64,000 bases of DNA from Paraburkholderia phenoliruptrix. Its GTDB lineage: Bacteria; Pseudomonadota; Gammaproteobacteria; Burkholderiales; Burkholderiaceae. Below are positions 53,617 to 62,356 of this stretch, piece after piece. Below the pieces are notes generated by a model, which had not been told where the DNA came from, did no database searches, and worked only from the letters and a program-made list of their open reading frames with translations. How positions within the stretch are numbered: the first letter of the stretch is position 1; every line of letters begins with the position of its first letter. The DNA lies in contig NZ_CADIKB010000003.1 in the NCBI RefSeq assembly GCF_902859825.1, positions 124,001 to 188,000 on the forward strand, given 5' to 3'. Both the position numbers and the translations under genes were made by a program.

Positions 53617-54117
53617 TGACATTCCTTCGCGAGATAGGCATTGGCAGGGCGTGTCTCGCGCGCTTTGCTGAGCACTCTTATGCAATTTCGCGCGATACGA
53701 CGCTGTTACCTGCCGACAGCATGCCGTGTGCCTATGCGGGTCAAGGCGCCGCGCCAGCGTTAATGTGGCGGTGGATACGGAGAAGCGCTGTAGCGTTCCC
53801 TTTTTATCGCGCGAGAAGCGGTGTGGCGTTCCCTTTTTCTACACACTGCCATGTAAATTCGAGTAGCACTTCAGCGAGAAGCGCGAATTTTTTTCTCTGC
53901 GATGCGAGAGGAATGAAGCCTGTCGTTCACCTGCCGCATGTGCTAACTTTTGTCGGACAGCGGGCGTAGCGCTTGCTCAGGAGTGGCCTCGGCGCACAGT
54001 CGAACCTCTTCGACGCCTATCGACGTGTCGCGCCGGGCGTCGCGCCGCCTCGCGAATCGCGTTGTGGAATCTAACGTCCGCCAGTAGCTCGCGCTGCGGC
54101 GGCCTCACAGGGACCCC
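53617..54117. promoter_or_regulatory. Divergent control region, glycan operon versus ABC-receiver fusion
   Basis: A 501-base gap with no supported gene. It carries the direct repeats at 53780-53838, a third GAGAAGCG core at 53876-53883 followed by a T-run, and relatively A/T-rich sequence from about 53790 to 53960. The region must hold promoters for both directions. No clear -35/-10 pair was assigned. Confidence 0.5.
53780..53838 (+). repeat. Two 26-base direct repeats with 33-base period
   Basis: Copy 1 (53780-53805) and copy 2 (53813-53838) share 24 of 26 bases: GAGAAGCG, one variable base, TGT, one variable base, then GCGTTCCCTTTTT. The 33-base period is about three helical turns, so bound proteins would lie on one face. 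The core GAGAAGCG recurs at 53876-53883. Likely a multi-site regulator-binding array; the factor is unknown. Confidence 0.8.
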
Positions 54118-56805
54118 ATGCCGAACCCCGCCACGCTGCCCCGTTCCCAGTTGACCCGCCGCATTGCCGCCGACCTGATGCGCGCGGTCTGGCGCTATCG
54201 CAACCAGACGCTCGCCGCCTTGCTGCTGATGGTGTCGGCCAAGCTCTCGACCGTGCTGATGCCGCTCGTGCTCAAGCATGTGGTCGACGAATTGGGGCAC
54301 CCCGTTGCGCAGGCGCTGTTTCCCGTGTTTCTCGTTCTGACCTATGCGTTGCTGCGTTTTCTCGGCGATGCGTTGAACGAAGCGCGCGACGTGGTGTTCA
54401 GCATCGTCACGCAGCGTACGGTCGCGGCTTTTACCGAGCGGACCTTCGCGCATCTGCATCGCATGAGTGCGCGTTTTCATGCGAAGCGCGAGACCGGCGC
54501 CATCGTGCGCGATGTGCAGAAAGGCGCCGACGGTATCGGCTTTCTACTCGGCGTCGCGCTCTTCACGATCGTGCCGACCGCGTTCGAGATCGCCACCATT
54601 GTCGCGATCATGGTCCACAACTACGCGCGCGAATTCATGATCGCGATTGCCGCGACCTTCGTCTGCTATGGGGTGTATACGTTCATCTTCACGCGGCGGC
54701 GGGTCGGGTTCCAGCGCGCGGTCAATGCGCTGGAGGCACAGTCGGACGGCCGGCTCGTCGATAGCCTGCTCAATTACGACACCGTCAAATACTTCGCCAC
54801 TGAAGAGACGGAAACGCGGCGCCTTTCAGCTGTGCTGGAAAAGTGGGTGCATGCGAGAACCGCGAACCAGCGTGCGCTGACGGCGTTGCACGTCGGACAG
54901 AGCGCGGTGATCGCGTTCGGCATTGGCGCAATCATGCTGCTGGCCGCGCAGCATGTGGTGGCGGGCAGCATGACCGTGGGCGATCTGATTCTGGTGAACG
55001 CCTACATCATCCAGATCTGCATGCCGCTCAATACGCTCGGCTTCGTGTTCCGCGAGACCAACGACGCCATGGTGAACGTCGAGCGCATGTTCGAGATACT
55101 CTCGGCGCGCGGACGCGTGGGCGAAGATATCGACGAGCCGGCCGCGAAACCGCTGATGGTGAGCGCCGGGCAGATCTCTTTCGAGCACGTGGATTTCGGC
55201 TACGACCCGGCGCGGCAGATTCTGCGCGACGTCGATTTTCATGCGTATCCGGGCAAGACGCTCGCGATAGTCGGCGGCAGCGGCTCCGGCAAGTCCACGC
55301 TCGTGAAGCTGCTGTTTCGCCTGTATCAGCCGAACAGCGGGACGATTCGCATCGACGGGCAGGACATCGGGCAGGTGACGCAGAAGAGCCTGCGCGAAGC
55401 CATCGGCATCGTGCCCCAGGATACGGTGCTGTTCAACGACACCATTGCGTACAACATCGCCTATGGCCGGCCCTCGGCCACGCGCGCGGATGTCGTGCGG
55501 GCGGCACGCGCGGCGCAGCTGGACGAATTCATCGAACGATTGCCGGATCATTACGACACGCGCGTCGGCGAACGCGGCGTGCGGCTTTCCGGCGGCGAGC
55601 GGCAGCGCATTGCCATTGCGCGCGCCATTCTGAAGGATCCGCGCATCATCGTATTCGACGAGGCGACGTCCGCGCTCGACACCCGCTCGGAGCGTGCGAT
55701 CCAAACGGAGTTGACGCGTCTTGCGCAGGGCCGCACGTCGATTGTGATCGCGCATCGTCTGTCGACCGTGGTCGACGCCGACTGGATTCTTGTGATGGAA
55801 CATGGCCGCGTGGTCGAGCAGGGCACGCATCGCGAACTGCTCGCGCGTGAGGGCGTGTACGCGAAGATGTGGTCCCTGCAATGGCAGCAGGGCGAGTTGG
55901 AGCACGCGCAGCGCAAGCTCACGGCGCAGTCGGTCAGTCTCGCGGCGCTGATGGCTGGTGTTATCGACGCGTTGCACGACGAGATTGCGGCGCAGCGCGT
56001 GACCTTGTATCCGCAGATCAGCGACAACGACCTGCGCGTGACCGGCGACCCGAGTGTGCTGCAACCGCTGATCGGCGAGTTGTGCCGCAACGAGATCGTG
56101 CACGCGAAGCCGGGGCAGCGCATCGAATTGCGCGTCGAGCGGCATAACAATCAGGTGTGGGTGACCGTGCTCGGCATGGGCGAGAAGCCCGCCGAATTGT
56201 CGCAAGCGGCGGCGCGCTATATGGAAGACGCGCTCTCCGCGGCCGGCGGCAGCTTCACGCTGATGCCGCTCAATGGCCGGCTCGCGTATGTGGCCATGTT
56301 GCCGCTGCGTCCCGTGGCCGATGCCGGCTCGACCCGCACGGAAGTCGCGACCCCAGTCGCCGACATCGATGGCGCGGCGCCGCTCGAAGGCCTCTTCGTG
56401 ATGGCGATCGACGATCAGGAAGACGCGTTGGACGCGCTCGAAGCCGTGCTCACGTCGAGCGGCGCGCGCGTGCACACCGCGTCGTCGGGCACGACGGCGT
56501 TGGACTGGCTCGCGCACACGCCGACGGCGCAATGGCCGCATGCGCTGCTATGCGACATCGTGCTTGCCGACGATGAAGACGGCTACGACGTGCTGCGCCG
56601 TTTACGGCGGCTCGAAGCCGAGCGCCAGTTACCGTTGCAGGACCGCGTGCCGGCCATTGCCTTGACAGGCTACGCGCAGGGCGAAGACCGCATGCGCGCG
56701 AAAATGGCTGGTTTTCAGGCGCATTTGACGAAGCCGGTTGCACCTGAAAAGCTGATCGGCGAAATTCGCAATCTTGCAATGGCGTCTGCGCGCACCGGCG
56801 TCTAG
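54118..56805 (+). CDS. ABC exporter fused to degenerate HATPase-like segment and receiver domain
   Basis: An 895-residue fusion. Residues about 1-330 are an ABC exporter membrane domain of the ATM1/MsbA layout (FERTFAHLHRMSARFH coupling region, LVDSLLNYDTVKYFATEE). An intact nucleotide-binding domain follows: GGSGSGKST near 386, RLSGGERQRIAIARAIL near 491, IIVFDEATSALD and IAHRLSTVVD. Residues about 600-745 look like a histidine-kinase ATPase domain: an N-box-like ELCRNEIVHAKPGQRIELRV, but LGMGEKP replaces the DxGxG box and no H-box is seen. Residues about 760-890 form a full receiver: AIDDQED, LLCDIVLADDEDG (phospho-Asp near 812), ALTGYAQGE and LTKPVAPEKL. Export possibly gated by phosphorylation is an inference. 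It is divergent from the glycan operon. Confidence 0.9.
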   Translation: MPNPATLPRSQLTRRIAADLMRAVWRYRNQTLAALLLMVSAKLSTVLMPLVLKHVVDELGHPVAQALFPVFLVLTYALLRFLGDALNEARDVVFSIVTQRTVAAFTERTFAHLHRMSARFHAKRETGAIVRDVQKGADGIGFLLGVALFTIVPTAFEIATIVAIMVHNYAREFMIAIAATFVCYGVYTFIFTRRRVGFQRAVNALEAQSDGRLVDSLLNYDTVKYFATEETETRRLSAVLEKWVHARTANQRALTALHVGQSAVIAFGIGAIMLLAAQHVVAGSMTVGDLILVNAYIIQICMPLNTLGFVFRETNDAMVNVERMFEILSARGRVGEDIDEPAAKPLMVSAGQISFEHVDFGYDPARQILRDVDFHAYPGKTLAIVGGSGSGKSTLVKLLFRLYQPNSGTIRIDGQDIGQVTQKSLREAIGIVPQDTVLFNDTIAYNIAYGRPSATRADVVRAARAAQLDEFIERLPDHYDTRVGERGVRLSGGERQRIAIARAILKDPRIIVFDEATSALDTRSERAIQTELTRLAQGRTSIVIAHRLSTVVDADWILVMEHGRVVEQGTHRELLAREGVYAKMWSLQWQQGELEHAQRKLTAQSVSLAALMAGVIDALHDEIAAQRVTLYPQISDNDLRVTGDPSVLQPLIGELCRNEIVHAKPGQRIELRVERHNNQVWVTVLGMGEKPAELSQAAARYMEDALSAAGGSFTLMPLNGRLAYVAMLPLRPVADAGSTRTEVATPVADIDGAAPLEGLFVMAIDDQEDALDALEAVLTSSGARVHTASSGTTALDWLAHTPTAQWPHALLCDIVLADDEDGYDVLRRLRRLEAERQLPLQDRVPAIALTGYAQGEDRMRAKMAGFQAHLTKPVAPEKLIGEIRNLAMASARTGV

Positions 56806-56847
56806 TGCTCTAATGCAGTTGCAGCAGGGGCCGATGGCGCTCGCGGT

Positions 56848-57792
56848 TCACGTGCGCGCGTCCGCCTTGCTCACTGCAGGTTCTGCGCGAGCACCTTGTG
56901 CGGGCGCTGCCATCTGCCGTTCGCCGCTTCTCACGCGTTCGCGCAGATTCAGCACATGAGGTGGCACAGGCTGGCGGTTTCTCCATGCCCATGCAAGGCC
57001 GCGCAGGAGCGGGAGGCCGTCGCGGGCCAGTGTGCCTTCGCGTGAGAAGGTGGCGAGTGCTTGCGCCGTGGCGCGGCACGCTTCGGGCCAGGGCAAACGC
57101 AGCCATGCGATCCACGCCGCATTCCGTGCAAGCGTGCGGCGCCGCAATGCGCTGTCTCGCGACGGCGAAGGATGATGATGCACGGTCAATTGATCGCAAT
57201 AGACAATGGCGTGCCCGGAGGCGAGCACGTCGAGCGCCACCAGTTCTTCTTCACCGCCGATGAATAGCCGCGGCTCGTAGCCGCCCAACTCGCGGAACAG
57301 GGCCGTGCGAAATGCGCACGCGCCCGCCATGTAGCCGATCAGCGCCGGGCCGGGCAGTCCTTCGCTGCCAAGCGGGCTCGCGCGCATCACCGAGCACATC
57401 GGGTCCGTGACCTTGTCTTCGCCGACCACGACGCGCCCGCTCAATATGCCGACATTGGGCCATGCATCGAGCAACTGCACCGCGCGTTCGAGTGAGCCTG
57501 GTTCCCACCAGGTGTCGTCGTCGCAGAAGGCGACGTAGTCGGTGCCGACGCAGGCCGCGGCGCGATTGCGTCCCGCTGCGCCGAGATTCGCCGCGCATTC
57601 GACGATGCATACGGTCGGAAAAAGCGTCTTCACCAGCGCGACGGTGTTGTCGTTCGAGCCGTTATCCGCGACGAAAATGGGCGGGTTTTCCGGAAGGGCG
57701 AGTAAGCGCTCGAGAGTGGCCACAAGCTCGTCGGCGCGGTTGTGTGTCAGAACGACGACCGAAATGCGCCGGGACAGCGGTTTTTTTTCCAT
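56848..57792 (-). CDS. GT2 glycosyltransferase
   Basis: A 314-residue GT-A family 2 enzyme. RRISVVVLTHNRADELVATL, FVADNGSNDNTVALV, AAGRNRAAACVGTDYVAF and CDDDTWWEPGSLERAV (DDD metal site), then GGYEPRLFIGGEEELVAL. No membrane helix. Start 57792 is MEKKPLSRR; an in-frame start 14 codons upstream is possible but less typical. The ribosome-binding site is weak. It is convergent with the ABC-receiver gene and downstream of the PIG-L deacetylase on the same strand (132-base gap), so the two may form a small glycan-modification pair. Confidence 0.88.
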   Translation of the reverse strand: MEKKPLSRRISVVVLTHNRADELVATLERLLALPENPPIFVADNGSNDNTVALVKTLFPTVCIVECAANLGAAGRNRAAACVGTDYVAFCDDDTWWEPGSLERAVQLLDAWPNVGILSGRVVVGEDKVTDPMCSVMRASPLGSEGLPGPALIGYMAGACAFRTALFRELGGYEPRLFIGGEEELVALDVLASGHAIVYCDQLTVHHHPSPSRDSALRRRTLARNAAWIAWLRLPWPEACRATAQALATFSREGTLARDGLPLLRGLAWAWRNRQPVPPHVLNLRERVRSGERQMAAPAQGARAEPAVSKADART

Positions 57793-57900
57793 GCTGTTAT
57801 TTGTTCTCAATGAGACGATGCCCGGGTCAAGCAAACGATGTGCCGTTCGCTTTCAACTGGCTTCACGTTACGCTCGTGGGTCCGCGCTCGGCGGTCCGGC

Positions 57901-57935
57901 TTAGTGGTCCCGTTAGCGGTCCCGTTAGTGGTCCC
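57901..57935. repeat. Three tandem 12-base repeats at the 3' end of the PIG-L gene
   Basis: The unit GTTAGTGGTCCC (one copy with C for T) is repeated nearly three times at 57901-57935. The array includes the stop codon of the PIG-L deacetylase (57925-57927), so slippage would leave the protein intact or change its last residues. A small minisatellite-like tract; function unknown. Confidence 0.8.
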
Positions 57936-58617
57936 GCTTCAGCTCCCAGTACTTTTCCGTCGAATAGAGCGTGGTTTCGGCGTCGGGACCAAATGCGCGC
58001 AACTGGCTCGCGTAGGCGGCGATGGCTTCGCGTTTCATCTGTTCATGCGAAGCGGATTCGCGCGTGGTGGCGGGCAGATCGTCTGTGGGTGTCAGCACGT
58101 AGCCGCGATTCCTCAGTTCTTCAATGCGTTCTGGAACGGCCTGTTCCATTCTTCTGTATGGGACATCTTCGTAGGTATGAAAGACCGTGCCGCGCATCTC
58201 GGCGATGAGCGGAAGACAGGCATCCGACACAAGCGTGTGATCCGAATGAAAGAGGCCGAGCGGGATCACCACCTTGTCCGGCATGTGCGCGAGGAGCGTA
58301 TGGCGGAGTGCTTCGGTCAATGCCTCGGGCGAGGGTGTGTGGCGGTATTGCGCGTCGCGAAAGGGCAGATGAATGGGCTGTGCGTGGAGCATTTGAAGCG
58401 CTTCGCTGTCCTCCTGCCGGCGGACACGCATGGCTTCGAACGCGTCGTTGAAGCCTGCCTGGCGGTCCCAGTCGGTAGACATATTTTCGCGCGGTGGCGC
58501 CGTAAAAACCGTGCAGACAATGGCCGACGGATTAGCGGTGAGTAGCAGTCCGCAGCTCAATACTGCATCGTCCAGGTGCGGAGAAACGACGAGCAGGCGC
58601 GCGTGTGATTGCATCAT
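57925..58617 (-). CDS. PIG-L (LmbE-like) family deacetylase
   Basis: A 230-residue zinc-dependent N-deacetylase of the PIG-L family. LVVSPHLDDAVLSCG carries the PHxDD zinc motif and LGLFHSDHTLVSDACL the second His. Typical substrates are N-acetylglucosaminyl groups on lipids, thiols or glycans. It lies upstream of a GT2 on the same strand, next to the large glycan operon. The start ATG at 58617 (or the following Met at 58614) lacks a strong ribosome-binding site. The gene ends inside a 12-base tandem repeat. Confidence 0.9.
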   Translation of the reverse strand: MMQSHARLLVVSPHLDDAVLSCGLLLTANPSAIVCTVFTAPPRENMSTDWDRQAGFNDAFEAMRVRRQEDSEALQMLHAQPIHLPFRDAQYRHTPSPEALTEALRHTLLAHMPDKVVIPLGLFHSDHTLVSDACLPLIAEMRGTVFHTYEDVPYRRMEQAVPERIEELRNRGYVLTPTDDLPATTRESASHEQMKREAIAAYASQLRAFGPDAETTLYSTEKYWELKRDH

Positions 58618-58754
58618 TTCGTGATGGATTTATTTGAAAGAAAGGCAAATGGTGTAATGAGCAAGAGACGGACCTGGCGTCTGCGTCGATTTCTCATACC
58701 GCAAGGAATGCGCCTTGCTTGCTGAGGAGCATACCGTTTTACGCATGACATCTC

Positions 58755-59858
58755 GTGAGCGAAACGAAGAATCCTTCTATAGCACCCGTGCCCGTTGAAG
58801 TTCGCAGAGGGCAGGTCACCGAACAACTTCCGCGTGAAGTGTTTCGCGAGCGCTTCATGGCGCGCTTCTACGACCCGGCATTTCGCGCTGAAGATGAAGC
58901 ACTCGCGAGGCTCGAAGCCATTGCGTGGGACGCCTATTCGCATTCGCGTAAAGCGCCCATCACGGCGAAAGCCGGCGCGGGCTATGCCGATCCCGATTAC
59001 GATCTGTCGGTCGAATGGCGCGCGGCGAGCGAGCGCATCAAGGCCGCGCAAACCCGACAGCGCGACCCCGCTACCCGTTCGCGCGTGCTGATCGTCAATG
59101 CGTCGTCGCGAAACGACTACACCTGCCCCAGCGAAATGTCGAAAAGCTACCGGCTCGCGAAGATCGCGCAGGGTGTGCTGGAGCGGCTTGCGTTCGACGT
59201 CGACCTGCTCGACCTGTCGCGCCTGAATTCCGACCGCGATTTGCATATCCATCCCTGCAAGGGATGTGTTTCGACCGCGATGCCGCTTTGCCACTGGCCA
59301 TGCAGTTGCTACCCCAATCATTCGCTCGGCCTCGTCAACGACTGGATGAACGAGATCTATGAGCGCTTTGCGGCCGCGCACGGCGTGATTTTCGTCACGC
59401 CGGTCTACTGGTATCAGGTGACGAGCCCGCTGAAGCTGCTGATGGATCGCCTCGTGTGCGCGGATGGCGGCAATCCCGATCCCACCTCCACGCACGGCAA
59501 GACGCCTGAGGAGGCGAAGCGCATCGAACTGGCCGGATGGGACTATCCGAAGCACCTCGCGGGCCGGGCCTATGGCGTGGTAGTGCACGGCGACGTGGCA
59601 GGGATTGAAGGATCGCGCCGCGCGCTCGCCGACTGGCTCGGCTGGATGGGATTGATCGAGTCCGGTCAGAAGTCGCAGCTCGATCGCTTTATCGGCTACT
59701 ACGAGCCCTACGCGACGAGCCACGCGACGCTGGACCGCGACGAGGACATGCAGCAGGAGGTCGTCAACGTAGCCAAGGCGGTGGCTGAATGCGTCGATCA
59801 GATCCGCAGCGGCCACAAGCAGCCAGGCGACGCATTGCACACGCCGCGTGCGAAATAG
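58755..59858 (+). CDS. Flavodoxin-fold NAD(P)H/FMN reductase with Cys-rich cluster
   Basis: A 367-residue protein. Residues about 110-300 match the NADPH-dependent FMN reductase fold: RVLIVNASSRNDYTCPSEMS (FMN phosphate loop), VIFVTPVYWYQVTSPLKLLM and GVVVHGDVAGIEG. A Cys run HPCKGCVSTAMPLCHWPCSC near residue 175 resembles iron-sulfur flavoproteins and may bind a cluster. The 100-residue N-terminal part (REVFRERFMARFYDPAF) is not a domain I recognise. The start is GTG at 58755. The PSD-like gene follows after 87 bases, same strand, suggesting joint function. Confidence 0.78.
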   Translation: MSETKNPSIAPVPVEVRRGQVTEQLPREVFRERFMARFYDPAFRAEDEALARLEAIAWDAYSHSRKAPITAKAGAGYADPDYDLSVEWRAASERIKAAQTRQRDPATRSRVLIVNASSRNDYTCPSEMSKSYRLAKIAQGVLERLAFDVDLLDLSRLNSDRDLHIHPCKGCVSTAMPLCHWPCSCYPNHSLGLVNDWMNEIYERFAAAHGVIFVTPVYWYQVTSPLKLLMDRLVCADGGNPDPTSTHGKTPEEAKRIELAGWDYPKHLAGRAYGVVVHGDVAGIEGSRRALADWLGWMGLIESGQKSQLDRFIGYYEPYATSHATLDRDEDMQQEVVNVAKAVAECVDQIRSGHKQPGDALHTPRAK

Positions 59859-59945
59859 TCGATTGCCGCACTGCGGGGCCATCCTCGTGTAAGGCACCGC
59901 CGTGGTTTTTCATTAATGACTTGAACGCAAGAGCGAAGGACACGC

Positions 59946-61184
59946 ATGACAGACAAGGAAGCGGCCGAACGGCGCCGGCTTGGTGGCTGGCTGCCGAACA
60001 GCGAAGAACATCTCGCGCGATATCGCACCGAACTCGCCGAAAAAGCGCGTGCCCGCGCGGCGCACGCGCCCCGCACGGCAGCGGTGGAACAGCTCGCCGC
60101 GCTGCTGGACGGCGATCCCGTGCTGCGCATGAATATGACGCGGGCCATCAACCAGGCGCGCGACGAAGGCTATGTACTCGGCTATTCGTCGATAGGCGAG
60201 TTGATGGACATCGTCGACTATCTGATGACCTACGCGCCGCCGTTCAGCGAAACCAGTCTGATTCACTGTCCGTTGAATGCGGTGCTCGACTGGCCGATGT
60301 GCATGCCCTCCGGCTATGCGCTCTTTCGCGACGCCGCCTTCAATCAGCGGATCAAGCAGGTGCTGAACTGCTGGTGTGCGTTTCTGAGCGGGCCGCATTC
60401 GCGCGAACATCTGAATACGTCGTCGCCGAACGGCTGGTTTTCGCCCGAGGCGGACAAGAAGATCGGCTTCTCGCAGTTCGTGTGCGAGCCGGACACACCC
60501 TACTGGGGCTTTCTTTCATGGAACGACTTCTTCACGCGCCGCTTTCGCGACGGCGCTCGGACGGTGGATCAGCCGGATAACGACAAGATCATCGTGAGCC
60601 CCTGTGAGGCGGCTCCGTATAACATCCAGACAGATGTCAAACTGACCGACAGCTTCTGGATCAAGGCACAGCCCTATTCGCTGCTCGACATGTTTTCAGC
60701 CAGCCAGCGGGAGCTCGCGCAGCGTTTTGCCGGCGGTTCCATTTACCAGTGCTATCTGAATGCGTTCGATTATCACCGCTGGCATGCGCCCATAAACGGT
60801 GTCATCAAAAAAGCCTACGCACTGGACGGCACCTACTATTCCGATACCGACGCGGAAGGCCGCGACGCAGGCGGTCTCAACGACTCGCAGGGCTACATCA
60901 CCGCGCTCGCAGCGCGCGCGGTGATCGTGATCGAAAGCGACGATCCCGCTGTCGGTCAGGTCGGCTGCGTGTTTGTCGGCATGGCCGATGTGTCGTCGTG
61001 CATCATTGAAGCGCTGCCCGGGCAACGCGTCGCAAAGGGCGACGAAATCGGCTACTTCCAGTACGGCGGCTCGACCTGCTGCCTCGTGTTCGAACCGGGC
61101 GCGATCCGCAGTTTCGTTCCGCAGCCTCCATTCGACAATGCGCCCGCAATCAAGGTGAAAACGCATGTCGCGACGGCGAGGTAG
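59946..61184 (+). CDS. Phosphatidylserine-decarboxylase-family pyruvoyl enzyme (possibly amino-acid decarboxylase)
   Basis: A 412-residue protein. The N-terminal 150 residues (YVLGYSSIGELMDIVDYLMT, HCPLNAVLDWPMCMPSGYAL) resemble the PSDC-associated domain (PF12588). The C-terminal part is a PSD core: WNDFFTRRFRDGARTVDQPD, AFDYHRWHAPINGVIKKAY (catalytic Asp/His region near 273) and QYGGSTCCLVFEPGAI near 374, where Ser would become the pyruvoyl group after self-cleavage. This two-domain form is soluble, larger than bacterial Psd, and shared with fungal L-tryptophan decarboxylases (PsiD type). An amino-acid rather than phospholipid substrate is therefore plausible. AAGGA precedes the ATG. Confidence 0.8.
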   Translation: MTDKEAAERRRLGGWLPNSEEHLARYRTELAEKARARAAHAPRTAAVEQLAALLDGDPVLRMNMTRAINQARDEGYVLGYSSIGELMDIVDYLMTYAPPFSETSLIHCPLNAVLDWPMCMPSGYALFRDAAFNQRIKQVLNCWCAFLSGPHSREHLNTSSPNGWFSPEADKKIGFSQFVCEPDTPYWGFLSWNDFFTRRFRDGARTVDQPDNDKIIVSPCEAAPYNIQTDVKLTDSFWIKAQPYSLLDMFSASQRELAQRFAGGSIYQCYLNAFDYHRWHAPINGVIKKAYALDGTYYSDTDAEGRDAGGLNDSQGYITALAARAVIVIESDDPAVGQVGCVFVGMADVSSCIIEALPGQRVAKGDEIGYFQYGGSTCCLVFEPGAIRSFVPQPPFDNAPAIKVKTHVATAR

Positions 61185-61243
61185 CGCGGCCTCAATCTCG
61201 CTGGTTAGCCGTTCACAAAAGGAGCATGCCTGACGTTCAGATG

Positions 61244-61268
61244 CCGCGGAGTGCAACGCGCTCCGCGG
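61244..61268. terminator. Bidirectional terminator hairpin between PSD-like gene and Mn catalase
   Basis: CCGCGGAG (61244-61251) and CTCCGCGG (61261-61268) are perfect 8-base inverted repeats with a 9-base loop, in the 125-base gap between convergent genes. On the plus strand CGATCTTTATA follows. Convergent placement supports a shared terminator. Confidence 0.55.
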
Positions 61269-61309
61269 CGATCTTTATAAGCGAAGTCCCGACAACAGTG
61301 GCTAAGAAG

Positions 61310-62185
61310 TTAGCCGGGTTGCTTGCGCGAGCCGAGATCCGCCCCCGTCACGGGATCCGTCGTAGCGTCGGACGCAGTGCGAGAAGCGAGCGCGCCGAGT
61401 ACTTCGACATCCGCCTGCGTCACGTTGACAGACGGCAGACCGTCACCGCCGTCCACCGCCGGTTGCGGCGCTTCCACAAATTCCCATTCCGGCCCTTCGT
61501 TCCATGGGCCCCGCGCATCGCCTTCGCCGGCCGACATGTTGTAGTACACGTTGGTAAATTCCGGAACGCCCGGCAGCTTGCCCTGCGGGAAGTTCGGCTG
61601 GATGGAATGCAGTGCTTTTTCGAACGACTTCTGGTGCGCAATTTCGCGCGTCATCAGAAAGCCGAGTGCTTCCTTGATACCGGGGTCGTCGGTCAGGTTC
61701 AGCAGGCGTTCATAGACGATCTTGGCGCGCGCTTCAGCCGCGATATTCGAGCGCAGGTCGGCGGTCGGCTCGCCGATCGTGTCGATATACGCCGCGGTCC
61801 ACGGCACACCTGCTGAGTTGGTGAGCGCAGGTCCGCCGCCGTACAAGAGCGCGGTGGTGTGCGAGTCGTTACCGCCGCCTGTCAGCGATCGATACAACTC
61901 GGCCTCCTGCTCGACGCCTTCAGCCAACTGGCCTTTGGCGCCCTTGTTCAACATCGCGACGATCGAGCCGATGACTTCCAGATGGCTCAGTTCTTCCGTG
62001 GCAATGTCGAACAGCATATCCTTGCGGCCCGGGTCGTCTTCGGCAACGGCCTGAGTGAAGTACCGGCACGCGGCCGCCAGCTCGCCCTGCGGCCCGCCGA
62101 ATTGCTCGAGCATCAGATTGGCAAGGCCCGGATTGGGCGCTGCGACACGCACGGTGTATTGAAGTCGCTTGTTGTGAACGAACAT
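61310..62185 (-). CDS. Manganese-containing catalase
   Basis: A 291-residue di-manganese catalase, ferritin-like four-helix bundle, removing hydrogen peroxide in the cytoplasm. Metal-ligand segments are all visible: GGPQGELAAACRYFTQA, DIATEELSHLEVIGSIVAML, NIAAEARAKIVYERLL and MTREIAHQKSFEKAL. The C-terminal tail (GPWNEGPEWEFVEAPQPAVD) is the usual subunit-clasping arm. Start 62185 (MFVHNKRLQY) follows GGAG. It is divergent from the YciF-type gene in a redox/stress cluster. Confidence 0.94.
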   Translation of the reverse strand: MFVHNKRLQYTVRVAAPNPGLANLMLEQFGGPQGELAAACRYFTQAVAEDDPGRKDMLFDIATEELSHLEVIGSIVAMLNKGAKGQLAEGVEQEAELYRSLTGGGNDSHTTALLYGGGPALTNSAGVPWTAAYIDTIGEPTADLRSNIAAEARAKIVYERLLNLTDDPGIKEALGFLMTREIAHQKSFEKALHSIQPNFPQGKLPGVPEFTNVYYNMSAGEGDARGPWNEGPEWEFVEAPQPAVDGGDGLPSVNVTQADVEVLGALASRTASDATTDPVTGADLGSRKQPG

Positions 62186-62356
62186 TGGCTTCTCCGTTGA
62201 GTATGGTTGGAAAGCTTCGGACTGCACGGCTGTCTGCGCATGCGCCGTACCCGGTGCGAATGCGAAGCGCTACCATCTGCGAGGCATGTGCCGGTTTTGG
62301 CGGGCACATCCGTTGCGCGATGCAAGGCTCCTGACCACCACCTTTGGGAGTTGCAC

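Noticed and set aside
54826-56541. 571-codon minus-strand frame opposite the ABC-receiver fusion
   Set aside because: Composition is that of an antisense shadow and the plus strand holds ABC and receiver motifs throughout.
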